A stretch of DNA of 64,000 nucleotides. Source: Eublepharis macularius. Lineage: Eukaryota > Chordata > Lepidosauria > Squamata > Eublepharidae. Shown one piece after another: positions 1 to 10,671 of the stretch. Under the pieces are notes generated by a model. The model was not told the DNA's origin. It was given only the letters and a program-made list of their open reading frames with translations, and made no database searches. How positions within the stretch are numbered: the stretch's first letter is position 1; every line of letters starts with the position of its first letter. Both the position numbers and the translations under genes were made by a program. Where the stretch lies: positions 9,754,001 to 9,818,000 of the forward strand of contig NC_072801.1 in the NCBI RefSeq assembly GCF_028583425.1, given 5' to 3'.

Positions 1-628
1 AAGCTGCGTCTTCCTTTGTTTGTGATTTCATATTTCCAGCTGGACCTGCCAAGGTTCTCTGTGGTTTTTCTAGGTCAGGAGAAGGGGTTGCAAGGGACAC
101 GGGAGTCCACAGCGTTAGCGTTTGCTTCGAGATCAAAAAGTCCTGCGGGACTGGAGCTGCAGTGAGGAAGGGGAGCAAGCGAGGGAGTCCCTCTTGCCTC
201 TTGTACTGGCAGAACAGCTGGGCGGGGGGGGGGGGGGGCTGACCCCAAATGAAGTGGCTGTTTTCAGAAAGGAGCGTTAACACACCTTTCTGTTTCAGGT
301 CTTAATTTCTCAGAAAGGCAAGGAACCGTCTTTCCTGACCGCCACCTCCATGGCCTTGGTTAGACAAATCAGGCCTCAGTTGTTGCTGAGCTTACATTGT
401 CCAGGCTGTGTATACAAGCTATATTCTTTCACACAACAGCAAGAGGAAAGAAATTAAGAGCTATTGTTGGATGCAGGGAGTTAAATGACTGAAAGCTTCA
501 GACTCCTGGCAAAAAATACTTCAGCAGTACAGTTTCAAGACACAACAGAAATTACGGTATGCTGGGTGCCAAGAGTGCCTTTGGGAGCATTAAGAGTTCA
601 GAGTCCTCCCCAAGTCAGTATCTCTTAT
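1..628. other. Unassigned DNA
   Basis: No gene, RNA or named repeat recognised apart from the poly-G run. The short open frame at 485-673 runs into the MITE and is not a gene. Confidence 0.5.
223..238. repeat. Poly-G run
   Basis: About 16 consecutive G. Similar long G or C runs occur at 16842, 31539, 36713 and 9707. Confidence 0.9.
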
Positions 629-863
629 AGGGCCAAGCGACAAGTGACAAGTGACAACTTGAACGGCAAGTGAACAGACTCACGTCGTGTATTCCTCCCT
701 GTTCACTTGCGCTCCACTTGATCACTATGTGATGGATACGTTATGGATGCCGTCACTTTGTGATCAAGTGGAGTGCAAGTGGAGCGCAAGTGAACAGGGA
801 GGAATGCACGTGAGTCTGTTCATTTGCCGTTCAAGTGTCATTCGTCACTTGTTGCTTGGCCCT
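629..863. mobile_element. Foldback MITE (GGGCCAAG family)
   Basis: About 235 bp with inverted arms: AGGGCCAAGCGACAAGTGAC at the left and its imperfect complement at the right, with an inner arm CAAGTGGAGTGCAAGTGGAG facing GCGCTCCACTTGATCAC. It shares both ends with 20487-20606. Flanks ATA and TTA could be a decayed 3-bp duplication. Confidence 0.8.
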
Positions 864-916
864 TAGTCTCTTCCCTGATGCAATTTGATGAGGGTGACAA
901 GAATCTGAAACTGTCT

Positions 917-1078
917 GTGAAATTATTTATTTATTTATTTATTTAATCGCATTTCTAGACCGCCCTCCCCGTCAGACGGGCTCAGGGTGGTTTAACAACA
1001 GCTTAAAACAATAAAAACATTATAAAAACATTAAAACATAATATCAAACAATTAAAATTGGCAAGTATAAAATATTAA
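917..1078. repeat. ATTT-repeat and adjoining LINE/SINE-like tail
   Basis: An ATTT run (about 924-945), then CGCATTTCTAGACCGCCC, GACGGGCTCAGGGTGG and A-rich sequence. It resembles the reverse of other LINE 3' tails here (7755-7928), probably minus-strand. Confidence 0.55.
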
Positions 1079-1889
1079 AATACAGCATTGTCCTGCATGG
1101 GTGGTGGAAGGTCTTCAGTGGTATGGCCGGCGAGAGGACAGCCTAGCCCCCACTCTCTTTTTATCACCACAAGATAAGTGGTTATATGGGAATAGCTAAT
1201 TTCTGTCTGAGAAATGCTTCCATGTAACCCTTGTAACACATAGTGCAAGTGATCTCTGAAAGTGTATGCCATGGTAAATTTGGTAGGTCTTACAGCGCAA
1301 CAAGACACTTCTGTTTACTGAAGTAGGGCACAGTTTGCTGAAAAAGGCATGCTGGTGGTGAAATTAGTGTGAACAGGGCAGTCCATTCAAATTTCTGCTC
1401 TGCCATGGATTCGGAGGATGATACTGGTTAGATAACATGGGGCAAGAAGAAACAGTCCTGGTTCACTGAGATGTCTGCAGACCGAAGTGGGTGCTAGATT
1501 TTGGGCTGCAGGGGGAGTTCTGCTTCTCCTTGGTATGGATCTGCCAAGAACATACTTGCCGCCTCCAAATGGACTGTTCATTCCTCTGCCCCTGCTCAGG
1601 GCAGAAAGTTTGCTCTCTTTGTGTGTTTTCCTCCCAGTGCCACCATCCTTGTGTGCATCTGTTCAAATGTTTGTTCTGGGCTTTTATTAACTTTTTTTTT
1701 AATTTAAAAAACAAAAACAGAGGTGCTCTAAGAAGAGGAGGAGGGATGGTTGCATAGTTGACACAAAGTCTATCCAGTTGTGTTGTGTATAATTTCTTTG
1801 ATTGCAAAAAAAAGGAAGAAGCTTGCTCACGGAAGGGGGGGATTGCATATGTGCCCATCATGTGGTGATTACATTCCCCCAGAGGGCTG
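1079..1889. other. Unassigned DNA
   Basis: Overlapping short open frames on both strands at 1463-1861 have no recognisable domain. Nothing else seen. Confidence 0.5.
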
Positions 1890-2356
1890 TGTCAGGCTAT
1901 GGATGACAGGATATGGTAGACAAATCTCTGCACCATTGCAACAAGAAGTCCAAGCTCTTGGTTAAATGGTTTTATTCAGAAATCCAATCTTTTCCATATA
2001 TATATCCATAGAATTACTCAGAGGCAAAAAAGCATCTCAGCAGTACATGCTTCCTTGATAGGAATAGAGACTTGAGGAAAGTACAACTCTAAATACCTAC
2101 TCATTTCCCGCTCACAGCTAGATCACAGGTTTGTGCAGGAAAGGGTCTGGGAATGCATGAGAGTAAACTGTAACATTTCAGACAGTACAAGGTCACTCCT
2201 GTGAGCTTCAAAGAAAAGAGATAAGACAGCTGTGTTCTCGGGCTGCGAGAGAAACAAAAGTGATGGTTAGAGCACTTGCAAAATGAAATCAAGGTACAGC
2301 ATTAGCAATGGTTCTACACAGAACAATGGCATGGATGTAGGGGTACAGACATGACA
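1890..2356 (-). mobile_element. Solo LTR of a Ty3/gypsy-like element
   Basis: 467 bp with TGTCAG...GACATGACA ends and flanks GGCTG / GGATG (4 of 5 bases alike). An AATAAA polyadenylation signal reads on the minus strand (in CTGAATAAAACC, about 1970), so the LTR points left. The same LTR occurs at 17805-18305, where a polypurine tract adjoins it. Confidence 0.82.
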
Positions 2357-2377
2357 GGATGACTACTGAAATTATGG

Positions 2378-2462
2378 CCATTTTCACACTGCTTGCCGGC
2401 CACAGAACATCGCGCCGAGCTCCCGGAACGACAGCGTCTTCCTGTCACAATTTCGCAAATTG
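2378..2462. other. Possible MITE fragment
   Basis: GCCATTTTCACACTGCTTGC, CGGCCACAGAACATCGCGCC, CTCCCGGAACGACAGCG. CpG-rich against AT-rich surroundings; looks like the end of a DNA-transposon relic, with no partner end found. Confidence 0.3.
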
Positions 2463-3340
2463 CTCTTGAATTGTTTCTTAGGATAAATAAATGTGTAGCA
2501 TCATGAGGATGTGGTCCCTTTAAGTGCAGTAAATGGGGAAAGGCAAGAAGGCAATAAAAACAGAAATGATTTGATTTTAGGTACACATGATTGAAGGTAT
2601 CAGCATCATCCTCCAGGGTACATGAATGAATTGTATTAGATATGGGAAAGCTTTTTAGAAATAATGAAACTTACTATTTATAAATTTAATACGATAAAAG
2701 TTTATTTTTATAAGAAAATTTTATACTGTTATTAAACATTATAGTGGACTGTCAGTATGTCCCTGAGGAAGTCTGTGGGACGAAATCTGCATTGCAAATA
2801 GCCGGCCCCAGTTTGGGCTTGGAATCTTCGGGTTCCCATACACCAAGTCAGCTGTATAAAGCAAAGAAGAGAGCATCATTAAAGAATTTGGAAGATCAGT
2901 TGTCTACTTACCTGGAGACTTCCTGGAGTTACCTCCTTGACATTTTATGATTTTTGAACGTTAGGGCAGTGTGGTGTTATTTATGTAATGTATTAATAAT
3001 ACTGTATGAATTGTTCTGAATCGTTTATTGTATGAATTAATGTGAATTGCATATGACAAATTAGCTTCTGAGCACTTGCACACTTCAATTAGCATGAATT
3101 GATGATTCAGTTATAAGTGTGTTTTTCTCCCTGGTGGGATATTCCTTTTCATTGATTGATTATGTCTATCATACCTGCTTTTGCAAAACGGGGGTACCCC
3201 CAGATTTACATAAAACCTTATGTTAAAAAAACACAAAGCTACATAATGAAAAGATATGTATAGTATATATGTAGATACATTTTTCAATTTGATCAATGTA
3301 AGATAATTAGTAGAACACAATGTATTACAGTCAGTATTGA
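2463..3340. other. Unassigned AT-rich DNA
   Basis: AT-rich, with one hammerhead-like layout at 2763-2785. No coding signal. Confidence 0.5.
2755..2830 (+). other. Possible old Penelope-like tail
   Basis: TCCCTGAGGAAGTCTGTGGG followed by ACGAAATCTGCATTGC has the layout CTGAGGA, short helix, GAAA seen in the Penelope-like tails. The flanks are AT-rich and nothing else confirms it. Confidence 0.3.
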
Positions 3341-5628
3341 CTTGATATTAACCAACAGGGAAGAATTGGTAGATGGGGTGAAGGTGGTGGGGACCTTAGG
3401 GAGAAGTGACCATGTCCTCCTTGAATTCCAAGGAGGGGCCAAGGAAGGGGGCCAAGGAAGGTCATAGCCAGACTCGTAGGTTAGATTTTCGTAGGGCCAA
3501 CTTCGATGAACTCAGAGGCTTGATGAGAGTCATTCCGTGGGGGAGTGTGCTGGAAGGGAAAGGAGCGAGTGAAGGGTGGGCCCTTCTCAAACACGAGCTT
3601 TTGCAAGCTCAAGCCCTCACTATCCCAGCAAGACAGAAACATGGTAAGGGCTCCAAGAAACCAATGTGGATGTACAGAGAGCTCCAGAATAAGCTAAGGG
3701 AGAAAAAGGAAATGTTCAGGAAATGGAGAGAAGGACAGACCTCTAAAGAGGAGTATATGAGGGTTACTAGGTACTGCAGATCAGCCATCAGAGAGGCCAA
3801 AGCTCAGTACGAGCTGGGTCTGTCCAGGAGGGCTCGCTACAATAAGAAAAACTTCTACAGATATGTGAGAAGCAAATGCAAGGTAAAAGAGGCAATTGGA
3901 CCACTGTTGGGAGTAGATGGAGAAACTCTGATGGAGGACAGAGAAAAAGCAGGCAGGCTTAATGACTTTTTTGCCTCTGTTTTCTCCCTGAAGAACTCAG
4001 GCACATCTAGAGATAGTAGAAAATGTGGCAGGACACCTGAGTGGCTAATTGACATTGACAGAGAGGTTGTGGAGAGGCATCTGGCTGCACTGGATGAATA
4101 CAGATCCCCTGGGCCAGATGGGGTGCACCCAAGAGCGCTGAAAGAACTTTCTAGAGAACTTGCAGAACCCCTGTCCATCATCTTCAAGGCCCCCTGGAGG
4201 ACTGGGGATGTGCCACAAGATTGGAGAAGAGCAAATGTTATCCCAATCTTTAAGAAAGGGAAGAAGGATGACCCGGGAAACTACAGGCCAGTCAGTCTGA
4301 CTTCTGTTGCTGGTGAGATATTAGAACAGATTTTAAAGGGATCAATCTGTAAGCATCTGAAGGACCGCTCAGTGATCCGGGGAAGTCAGCATGGTTTTGT
4401 CCCTAACAGATCCTGGCAGACCAACCTGGTTTCCTTCTTTGATCGAGTGACCAGCTTACTGGATCGGGGGAACTCTGTTGACGTGATTTATCTGGATTTC
4501 AGTAAACCTTTTGATAAGGTCCCCCATGACATTCTGATGGGCAAACTGGAAGACTGTGGACTGGACTATAGGACAGTTCGGTGGATAGGGAACTGGTTGG
4601 AGGACCGCACTCAAAGAGTGGTGGTCAACAGCGTTTCATCAGATTGGAGGGAGGTGTCCAGTGGGGTGCCGCAGGGCTCGGTTTTGGGCCCGGTACTTTT
4701 CAATATTTTTATCAATGATCTGGATGAAGGAGTGGAAGGGCTGCTCAGTAAATTTGCTGATGATACCAAATTGGGAGGAGTAGCAAACACCCAAGAAGAT
4801 AGAATTAAAATTCAACAAGACCTGAATACTCTGGAGAAGTGGGCAGCTGTGAATAGGATGCAATTCAACAAAGACAAGTGCACAGTATTACATCTGGGCC
4901 ACAAAAATGGGAAGCACAAATACTGGATGGGGGATACACTTCTGGGCAGTAGTATATGCAAAAGGGATCTTGGGGTAAGAGCGGACTGTAAACTAAATAT
5001 GAGCAGTCAGTGTGATGTGGTGGCAAAAAAGGCTAATTCAATCCTGGGTTGTATCAAAGGGGCCATAGAGTCGAAATCGCAGGAGGTCATAGCCCCTCTA
5101 TATACTGCCTTGGTCAGGCCACACCTGGAGTATTGTGTGCAGTTCTGGAGGCCTCACTTCAAAAAGGATGTGGCCAAAATCGAGAGGGTGCAGAGGAGAG
5201 CGATGAGAATGTTCAGGGATCTGGAGACTGAGCCCTACAAGGAAAGGCTGAGGACCTTGGGAATGTTTAGTTTGGAGAAGAGGAGCTTGAGGGGGGACAT
5301 GATTTTAAATAGTTGAAAGGCTGTCATTTGGAGGAGGGCAAGGAGCTGTTCCAGTTGGCAGCAGAGGGTAGGACCTGAAGCAATGGGCTTAAATTACATG
5401 CATAAAGGTACCGGCTGGATATTAGGAAAAACTTTTTCACGGTCAGAGTAGTTCAGAAGTGGAATCAGCTGCCTAGGGAGGTGGTGAGCTCCCCCTCACT
5501 GGCAGTTTTCAAGAAGAGGCTGGATGAATATTTGTCAGAGTTGCTTTAGGCTGATCCTGCACTGGGCAGGGGGGTGAACTAGATGGTCTGTATGGCCCCT
5601 TCCCATTCTATGATTCTATGATTCTATG
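3341..5628 (+). mobile_element. CR1 LINE, 5'-truncated
   Basis: A chicken-repeat-1-class non-LTR retrotransposon copy, truncated within the endonuclease domain and reaching its natural 3' end. The end is recognised by the 3' UTR segment (GATCCTGCACTGGGCAGG, then ATGGTCTGTATGGCCCC) and three ATTCTATG-type tail repeats ending at 5628. The same 3' sequence occurs in reverse at 10672, 28684 and 47428. A hAT-like element begins 30 bp downstream. CR1 moves by target-primed reverse transcription and often leaves no clear target duplication; none is seen here. Confidence 0.93.
3406..5316 (+). pseudogene. CR1 ORF2, reverse transcriptase part, broken
   Basis: Open frame of 636 codons covering the linker after the endonuclease and most of the reverse transcriptase. 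Seen: the linker opens with RRLDFRRANFDELRGL, and the RT core has VIPIFKKG, RPVSLTSV, VYLDFS-like residues, VPQGSVLGPVLFN and the catalytic FADDT near 4749-4763. It is not functional. A small duplication of CCAAGGAAGG near 3440 shifts the frame relative to the endonuclease end just upstream, which carries [10 protein letters not shown] and GRSDH. A deletion near 5300 ends the frame early at GDMILNS, so the C-terminal segment present in the 10.7-kb copy is read only in another frame downstream. The opposite-strand open frames here are shadows. Confidence 0.9.
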
Positions 5629-5658
5629 AAATATTGTTAAGAAATATATAAGTATAAG

Positions 5659-7103
5659 CTGGGCTCATTTCGAGAGGGAATGCACCGGCACCGTTCTGGC
5701 AGTTCCCCCAAGTCAGGTGGCTCCGCCCATCTGATGTTAGGGCTGTTTAGGCCTCGATTGGAGGCAAAATGGACTGAATCCAGGCCAAAATGGCCAGGAT
5801 CAGGTTGGTGCTGGCACTGACCTGATCCTGGCCATTTCGTCTCCGATTTGGTCCGAAACAGGCCCAAAATGGCCATGGGCCCGTTTCAGCCTGGATAAGG
5901 GCCAACGAGTCCCAGATTGGGGCCAAAGCAGCCCGGATCGGGGCGGTGCCAGGTGGGGGAAGCCTCCCCCACCTGGCACCAACCTGGTCCAGGACATTTT
6001 GGCCCCAGTTCGGGCCAAAATGGGCCCTAAATGGCCATTTGGGGTCCGTTTCGGCCTAGATAAGGGCTGACACTCGCCGGATCAGGGCCGAAATGGCACT
6101 GACCTGATCCGGGCCATTTCGGCCCCGATCTCGGCCGTGTCAGCCCTTATCCAAGCCAAAACAAAATGGCCATGTTCAGCCATTTTGGACCCGTTTCGGC
6201 CCGGATTGGGAATGAAACGGCCTCGATCAGGTCGGTGCCAGGTGGGAGAAGCCTCCCCCACATGTCAGTGACCCGGCCCTGGTCATTTCGGCCCCAATCC
6301 GGCCCAAAAGAGCCATTTTGGCCCTTTGGGGCCCGGATCAGGGCCAAACAGCCTGGACAGGGTCAGTGCCAGGCAGGAGAGGGTTCCCCCACCCAGCTCT
6401 GACCCGATCCGGGCTGCTTCGGCCCTAATCTGGGCCCAAAAGGCCCAAAATGGCCACTTGCGGCCATTTTGGGCCATTATCTGCTGGGATTGGGTCCAAA
6501 ACAGCAGGGATTGGGTTGGTGCCAGCCAGGGGAAGCCTCCCCCTCCAGCATTGACTCGTCTCAGCCATTTCAGCCCCGATCTGGGCCAAAATGGGCCCAA
6601 ACTGGCAATTTTGGCCCCATTCCTGCTGGGATTGGTGCTGGAATGTCCAGGATCGGGTAGGTGCCTGGTGGGGGAACCCTTCCCTGCCCATCACTGAACT
6701 GGTCATGGCTCTTTCGGCCCTGACCAGGCCCAAATGGGGCCCAAATGGCCATTTTTGGCCATTTGGGGCCCGTTTTGGCCGGGATCAGGGCCAAACATGC
6801 CAGGATTGGGTCTGTGCCTGGCAGGGGACCCCTCCCCTGCCCAGCACTGACCTGATCCTGGCTGTTTTGGGCCTGATCCAGGTAAAAACGTGACCAAAAT
6901 TGCCATTTTGAACCATTTTGGGTCTGTTTCATCCTTTATTGGGGCCATAAGGGCCCTAATCGGGCCACTGCCAGGTGGGGAAACACTCCCCTGTCTGGCA
7001 GCAGCCAAATCCCAGCCATTTTGGCCCGATCAAGGGGTGTAGCATATGCTAATGAGTTATGCTAATGTGTTCCTGCAGCTCTTTTTCTACGAAATGACTC
7101 CTG
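5659..7103. mobile_element. Non-autonomous hAT-like element with internal tandem array
   Basis: A 1445-bp element bounded by a perfect 8-bp target duplication AGTATAAG (5651-5658 and 7104-7111), the size typical of hAT transposons. The left end reads CTGGGCTCATTTCG; the right end, on the reverse strand, reads CAGGAGTCATTTCGTAGAAA. The same two termini bound the element at 14134-14885, which supports the family assignment. No transposase is present; the interior is almost wholly a tandem array. The several 70-123 codon open frames here are by-products of the repeat. Confidence 0.88.
5680..7030. repeat. Tandem array, ~147-bp unit, about 9 degenerate copies
   Basis: A GC-rich landmark (GTGCCAGGTGGGGGAAGCC and variants, facing its own partial inverted copy) recurs near 5945, 6235, 6368, 6519, 6660, 6811 and 6967. 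Spacing is 133-156 bp, plus one gap of two periods. Between landmarks, words such as GGCCAAAATGGCC, GATCCGGGCCATTTCGGCC and GGATCAGGGCCAAA repeat with drift. The array lies inside the hAT-like element and stops just before its right terminal region. Confidence 0.88.
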
Positions 7104-7111
7104 AGTATAAG

Positions 7112-7754
7112 GCAGCAATAAGATATGGGTAATAATGAGTTTTTTCTCCCAAGATGAGGAATGGAAGTAGGTTTGAATTATATATGTGTTGTTTATTTAA
7201 AAATATTTATCTCAAATGTTATAAGATTTTTGTACTCTCATAGCCCTTATAACACATAGTTCTGTTATTTTTTTCTTTCTTTAAATTTTTGTCCCCTTTT
7301 CCTTTTCTTTTCTGTACCCCTTTTCTGTTTTAAAAATAAAAAATAGATAATAATATCTATAGATATATTTAATAATAATAATGAACAAAAATTTAACTTA
7401 GGTATAACATTTATCTGTTCATTGCTAAATGGGCCAGTGGTTTCCATCCAGTTTCTTACCCTCTGCCAAGCCGATACCATAGCCTCTTTTTGCAATACCC
7501 ATAGCAGTGATTTCATTTCACCGGGCCTGTAAGACAGAGATGTTCCGCCAGGCATATGGCTGAGGCTGAGCCAGGCCTCCGCTGATGTTGCAGCGGGAGA
7601 AAGTGAATGAATGATCTAAACCTCCCCTTCAGATGCTCCACCACCCTATTTCAATTGCAATTTGTGCCAGAAAATTACATCAGTTATTGCCTTTGGGTTT
7701 TATCCAACTGAAGCTAAACAAATAGCCATACAGTGATTGCTGCAATCTTGGTAT
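7112..7754. other. Unassigned AT-rich DNA
   Basis: AT-rich; a T/C-rich run near 7266-7330. Nothing recognised. Confidence 0.5.
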
Positions 7755-7928
7755 CTATTTATTTATTATCATTATAAATTGACTAAGAATTTTGTAATGT
7801 TTTAATGAATTTTATGCATTTTTATGGATAATTGTATGTTTATTGCTGTTTATTGTGTTTTAAATGATGTGATCTGCCCTGAGCCTGCTTGCAGGGAGGG
7901 CAGAACAGAAATCCAATAACATAAACAA
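7755..7928 (+). mobile_element. LINE 3'-tail fragment
   Basis: AT-rich stretch ending GATCTGCCCTGAGCCTGC, TTGCAGGGAGGGCAGAAC, AGAAATCCAATAACATAAAC. This is a 3' UTR end of an L2/CR1-like LINE, directly before the Helitron-like element. Confidence 0.6.
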
Positions 7929-7929
7929 A

Positions 7930-8663
7930 TCCTACTATATAAAAGGCAAATTGTATTCCTGACAACTCTCCTCCTACCCTGGTGCACCTCCAGAGGACGC
8001 TGCCACGGAGGGAAGACCAGGCAAGGCACCTTGTCCCTCCGGACAGCGTGCCATGGTGGGAAGCCTGGGATCAGGTGCAGAGTGGGTGGCAATGTCCACC
8101 CTCCACCTTCACCCAGCTGGGATCAGGAGCAGAGCAGGTGGCAATGCCCTCCCCCCCCTCACTCAGTTGGGATGAAGAAGGGAGCAGGTGGCAATGCTCG
8201 CCTGTCACCTTCACCCAGCTGGGATCAGGAGCAGAGCAGGTGGCAATGCCGTCACCCTGCCTCCACCTAGCAGCAATCAGGAATGGAGCAGGTGGCAATG
8301 CCGTCACCCTGCCTCCACCTAGCAGCAATCAGGAGTGGAGCAGGTGGCAATGCCCATTCCCTGCCTTCACCCAGCTGGGATCAGGTATGGAGCTGGAGGC
8401 AATGCCTGCCCTCCCCCATTCACCCGATCAGGATCAGGTGTGGAGCAGGCAGCAATGCCTGCCCTCCCTTCACCCACCAAGGATCAGGAGTGGAGCTGGT
8501 GGCAATGCCCACCTCCCCTTCAGTTGCAGAGCAGGTGGCAATATCCGCCTCCGGCACTCACCCAGCTGGGATCTGGCATGGAGGGGAAGGTAATGCCTGC
8601 CCACTCGCCCTCCCCTTTCTAGAGCTCATTGTATTTTTTCCCCACAATAGGCTTTGTTACTAG
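7930..8663 (+). mobile_element. Non-autonomous Helitron-like element
   Basis: Begins TCCTACTATATAAAAGG after an A and ends CTAG before a T, matching the canonical Helitron 5'-TC and 3'-CTRR ends inserted into an AT dinucleotide without target duplication. About 12 nt before CTAG is a short hairpin (ATTGT ... ACAAT around an AT/C-rich loop, 8630-8649). No Rep/helicase is coded. The interior is a minisatellite. It sits directly after a LINE 3' tail (7755-7928). Confidence 0.7.
8050..8600. repeat. Minisatellite, ~52-bp unit, about 11 copies
   Basis: The word AGCAGGTGGCAATGCC and variants recur near 8088, 8139, 8190, 8242, 8293, 8346, 8399, 8450, 8501, 8536 and 8589, joined by CACCCAGCTGGGATCAGGA-like sequence. 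Spacing is mostly 51-53 bp. It occupies most of the Helitron-like element, and the overlapping 80-200 codon open frames in all plus frames are its translation shadows. Confidence 0.9.
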
Positions 8664-10179
8664 TAAATAAATACATTTAAAGCTTCGTTTCTGTGGTAAG
8701 ATTGGAGCCCAAAGGGCTTTGGAACAAACAGAGAGCAGCCTGAGCCAGTGACCTTTACATGGATGGGCTCTCAAAAGCCATGCAAAGGAGATGCTTAATA
8801 CCTCTTGAAGGTGGAATGTATGCTGAAATCATACTGACCTGTGTAGAACTGACCCCCCCCCCTCTTTTTTCTTTTTTTTTTGAGCAAGCAAGGAGGAGAT
8901 TGGAAAGAAAAGTGCTCTCTGGGCATGGTACAAACCCAACTAACTTTGTGTCGCAACATTTCTCTCCTTTGCTTCCAAAGGGCGGAGCTCCTGCCTCGAC
9001 CCTGGCTTGTCCTTTGGTGATGCCCCCTCCCCTGCCCAGGACTATAGAAAGAAGGAAAGGAAGGCAGCATTTGCCGAGGCAGGATCTGGGTGATGGTCTG
9101 TACCTTGGCTCTGGTTTCATAAACTAACCGGAGCTGCACTGAACCAGTTCTTGCATTAGGTCTGAACCGTGCCCCTAAATCTCCGCTGCTCGTTGGCTCT
9201 CATCAGGAGAAGCAACCCCACTTGCACTGCCTGCCTCATAAGGTGCTTTTTGTTCGATGTTATGACAGTAATTTTACAAAAAGAAATTAAGATTGGATCA
9301 GAGCCCCCCAGAAGCAGCAGGAGAAAAGAGATGAGGCCAAGTCATTGTAGACAAATTGTTTGGCAGTGTCTGAGACTTATTGAAGAACAATGGAAATCTG
9401 TGGTTGTAACGAGGCATCCGTCAATTAAAATGCACCCTCCAATCTATACTGGAACTGTGTTAGAAAGTTATTTCTGCAAGGCTAATAAAATGCAAGGCAA
9501 AAAAGCAATAACTTGGGGGAAGAGAAGAGAGAATGAGCGCTGCTGCTTGTGCCGTCCTGGCTCAGTAACTGGCGTCTTATTTAGGAGCTCTCCTGAAGAG
9601 TGCCGGAGTGCTCCGTCACCGGCGGCGCTGGGAACTGTAGAAGGGTGCTTTGATGAAGATCCACTACAGACTGATTTAAAAGGCTATCAAGGCAATTTTC
9701 AAGCCCCCCCCCCCCAGATCAATGTATAATAATCTCAATATATCGGGACACAGTCAGATTTTTTTTTGTCATAAGACAAAACCTGCCATGAAACAGTCTA
9801 AAATAAATGCCGGAAGTGCTGTTCCATGCTAAAGGTGAGGGGGGAAGCGAAGCTAGGGAGCAAGAAGACAGCCATTAAGGAAGTGCAAAAATTCATTTCC
9901 TTTCATCCTGATTTGCATCCCCAAAGGAAATCTATGATTGCAAAAACCGCCAACTTCTTCCCCACTAGGAGAAACAGTGTCAAATAAAATTGATTTCAAG
10001 CAGGAAACAAAAGGCCAATGGTGTGAGTCCTCCCTGTGATTTACTCTTTGCGCTGAACTCTCCTTGTACAAAGGACAGCGTTCACCCCCCCTCCTTTAAG
10101 TGCTGTTTTGTTATAGCTGCCAGTCAAGCAAGAAGACAAAGTTTTCTCTAGTCATTGGTGCTGTTGCTTGCTAAAATGG
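8664..10179. other. Unassigned, possibly single-copy DNA
   Basis: An open frame at 9169-9729 (186 codons, plus) has no recognisable domain and includes a C run translated as proline. The AT-rich part 9240-9480 looks non-repetitive. Confidence 0.5.
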
Positions 10180-10372
10180 TATTTCTTGAATGGTCAGAAG
10201 CTAAGTAGGGTTGGCCTGGGTTAGTAATTGGATGGGAGACCTCCAACGATGACCAGGTTTGCAGAGGCAGGCAATGGCAAACCACCTCTGTTAGTCTCTT
10301 GCCATGAAAACCCTGCCAGGGGTTGTTGCCATAAGTCAACTATGGCTTGAGGGCACTCTCCACCACCAGCAG
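10180..10372 (+). mobile_element. 5S-rRNA-derived SINE
   Basis: AGAAGCTAAGTAGGGTTGGC, CTGGGTTAGTAATTGGATGG and GAGACC correspond to the 5S rRNA internal promoter region. The SINE body follows (GCAGAGGCAGGCAATGGCAA, CCACCTCTGTTAGTCTCTTG, ATGACTTGA-like end). It is not a 5S gene, because the 5' part and the terminator are absent. Confidence 0.85.
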
Positions 10373-10671
10373 CAAGGGCTAGAAGATACTTGCTGGAATG
10401 TGCATTGATGGCGGGTGAGTGACAACTGGATGCACATCACATGCTTCTATTATGGCTGGAGGGCTATTTGAATGAATGCACCAGCCAAGGAGATCAGCGT
10501 CTGCATTTTGCAATTGGCTGAGAACAGGGAGGCCAGGTTTGTGTATGTCTAAGTGTACACTGTTTGCTTTGGAGGAAATTTGTGCAGCTGTAAAGAAACA
10601 TCCCTCCTGGACCACTTGCCCGCTCCACTGTGTGTGGTGTAGTGTCTAGAAGGCTGGATAGACTAGGACCT

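Noticed and set aside
5637-7008. Many overlapping 66-123 codon frames on both strands that look like one protein family
   Set aside because: They are the same ~147-bp DNA repeat read in several frames; no start context and no domain.
8050-8600. Regularly spaced direct repeats resembling a CRISPR array
   Set aside because: The intervals are also repeated and diverge with the unit; no unique spacers, no cas genes, and the genome is a vertebrate.
7982-8663. Repetitive Gly/Ala/Pro-rich frames up to 203 codons
   Set aside because: All three plus frames are open because the ~52-bp unit lacks stops; a minisatellite, not a coding gene.
9169-9729. 186-codon plus frame as a gene
   Set aside because: No domain, ends through a C run, and no splice or promoter context.
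10180-10372. 5S rRNA gene
   Set aside because: Only the internal-promoter part is present, joined to a SINE body; no complete 120-nt 5S sequence or T-run terminator.
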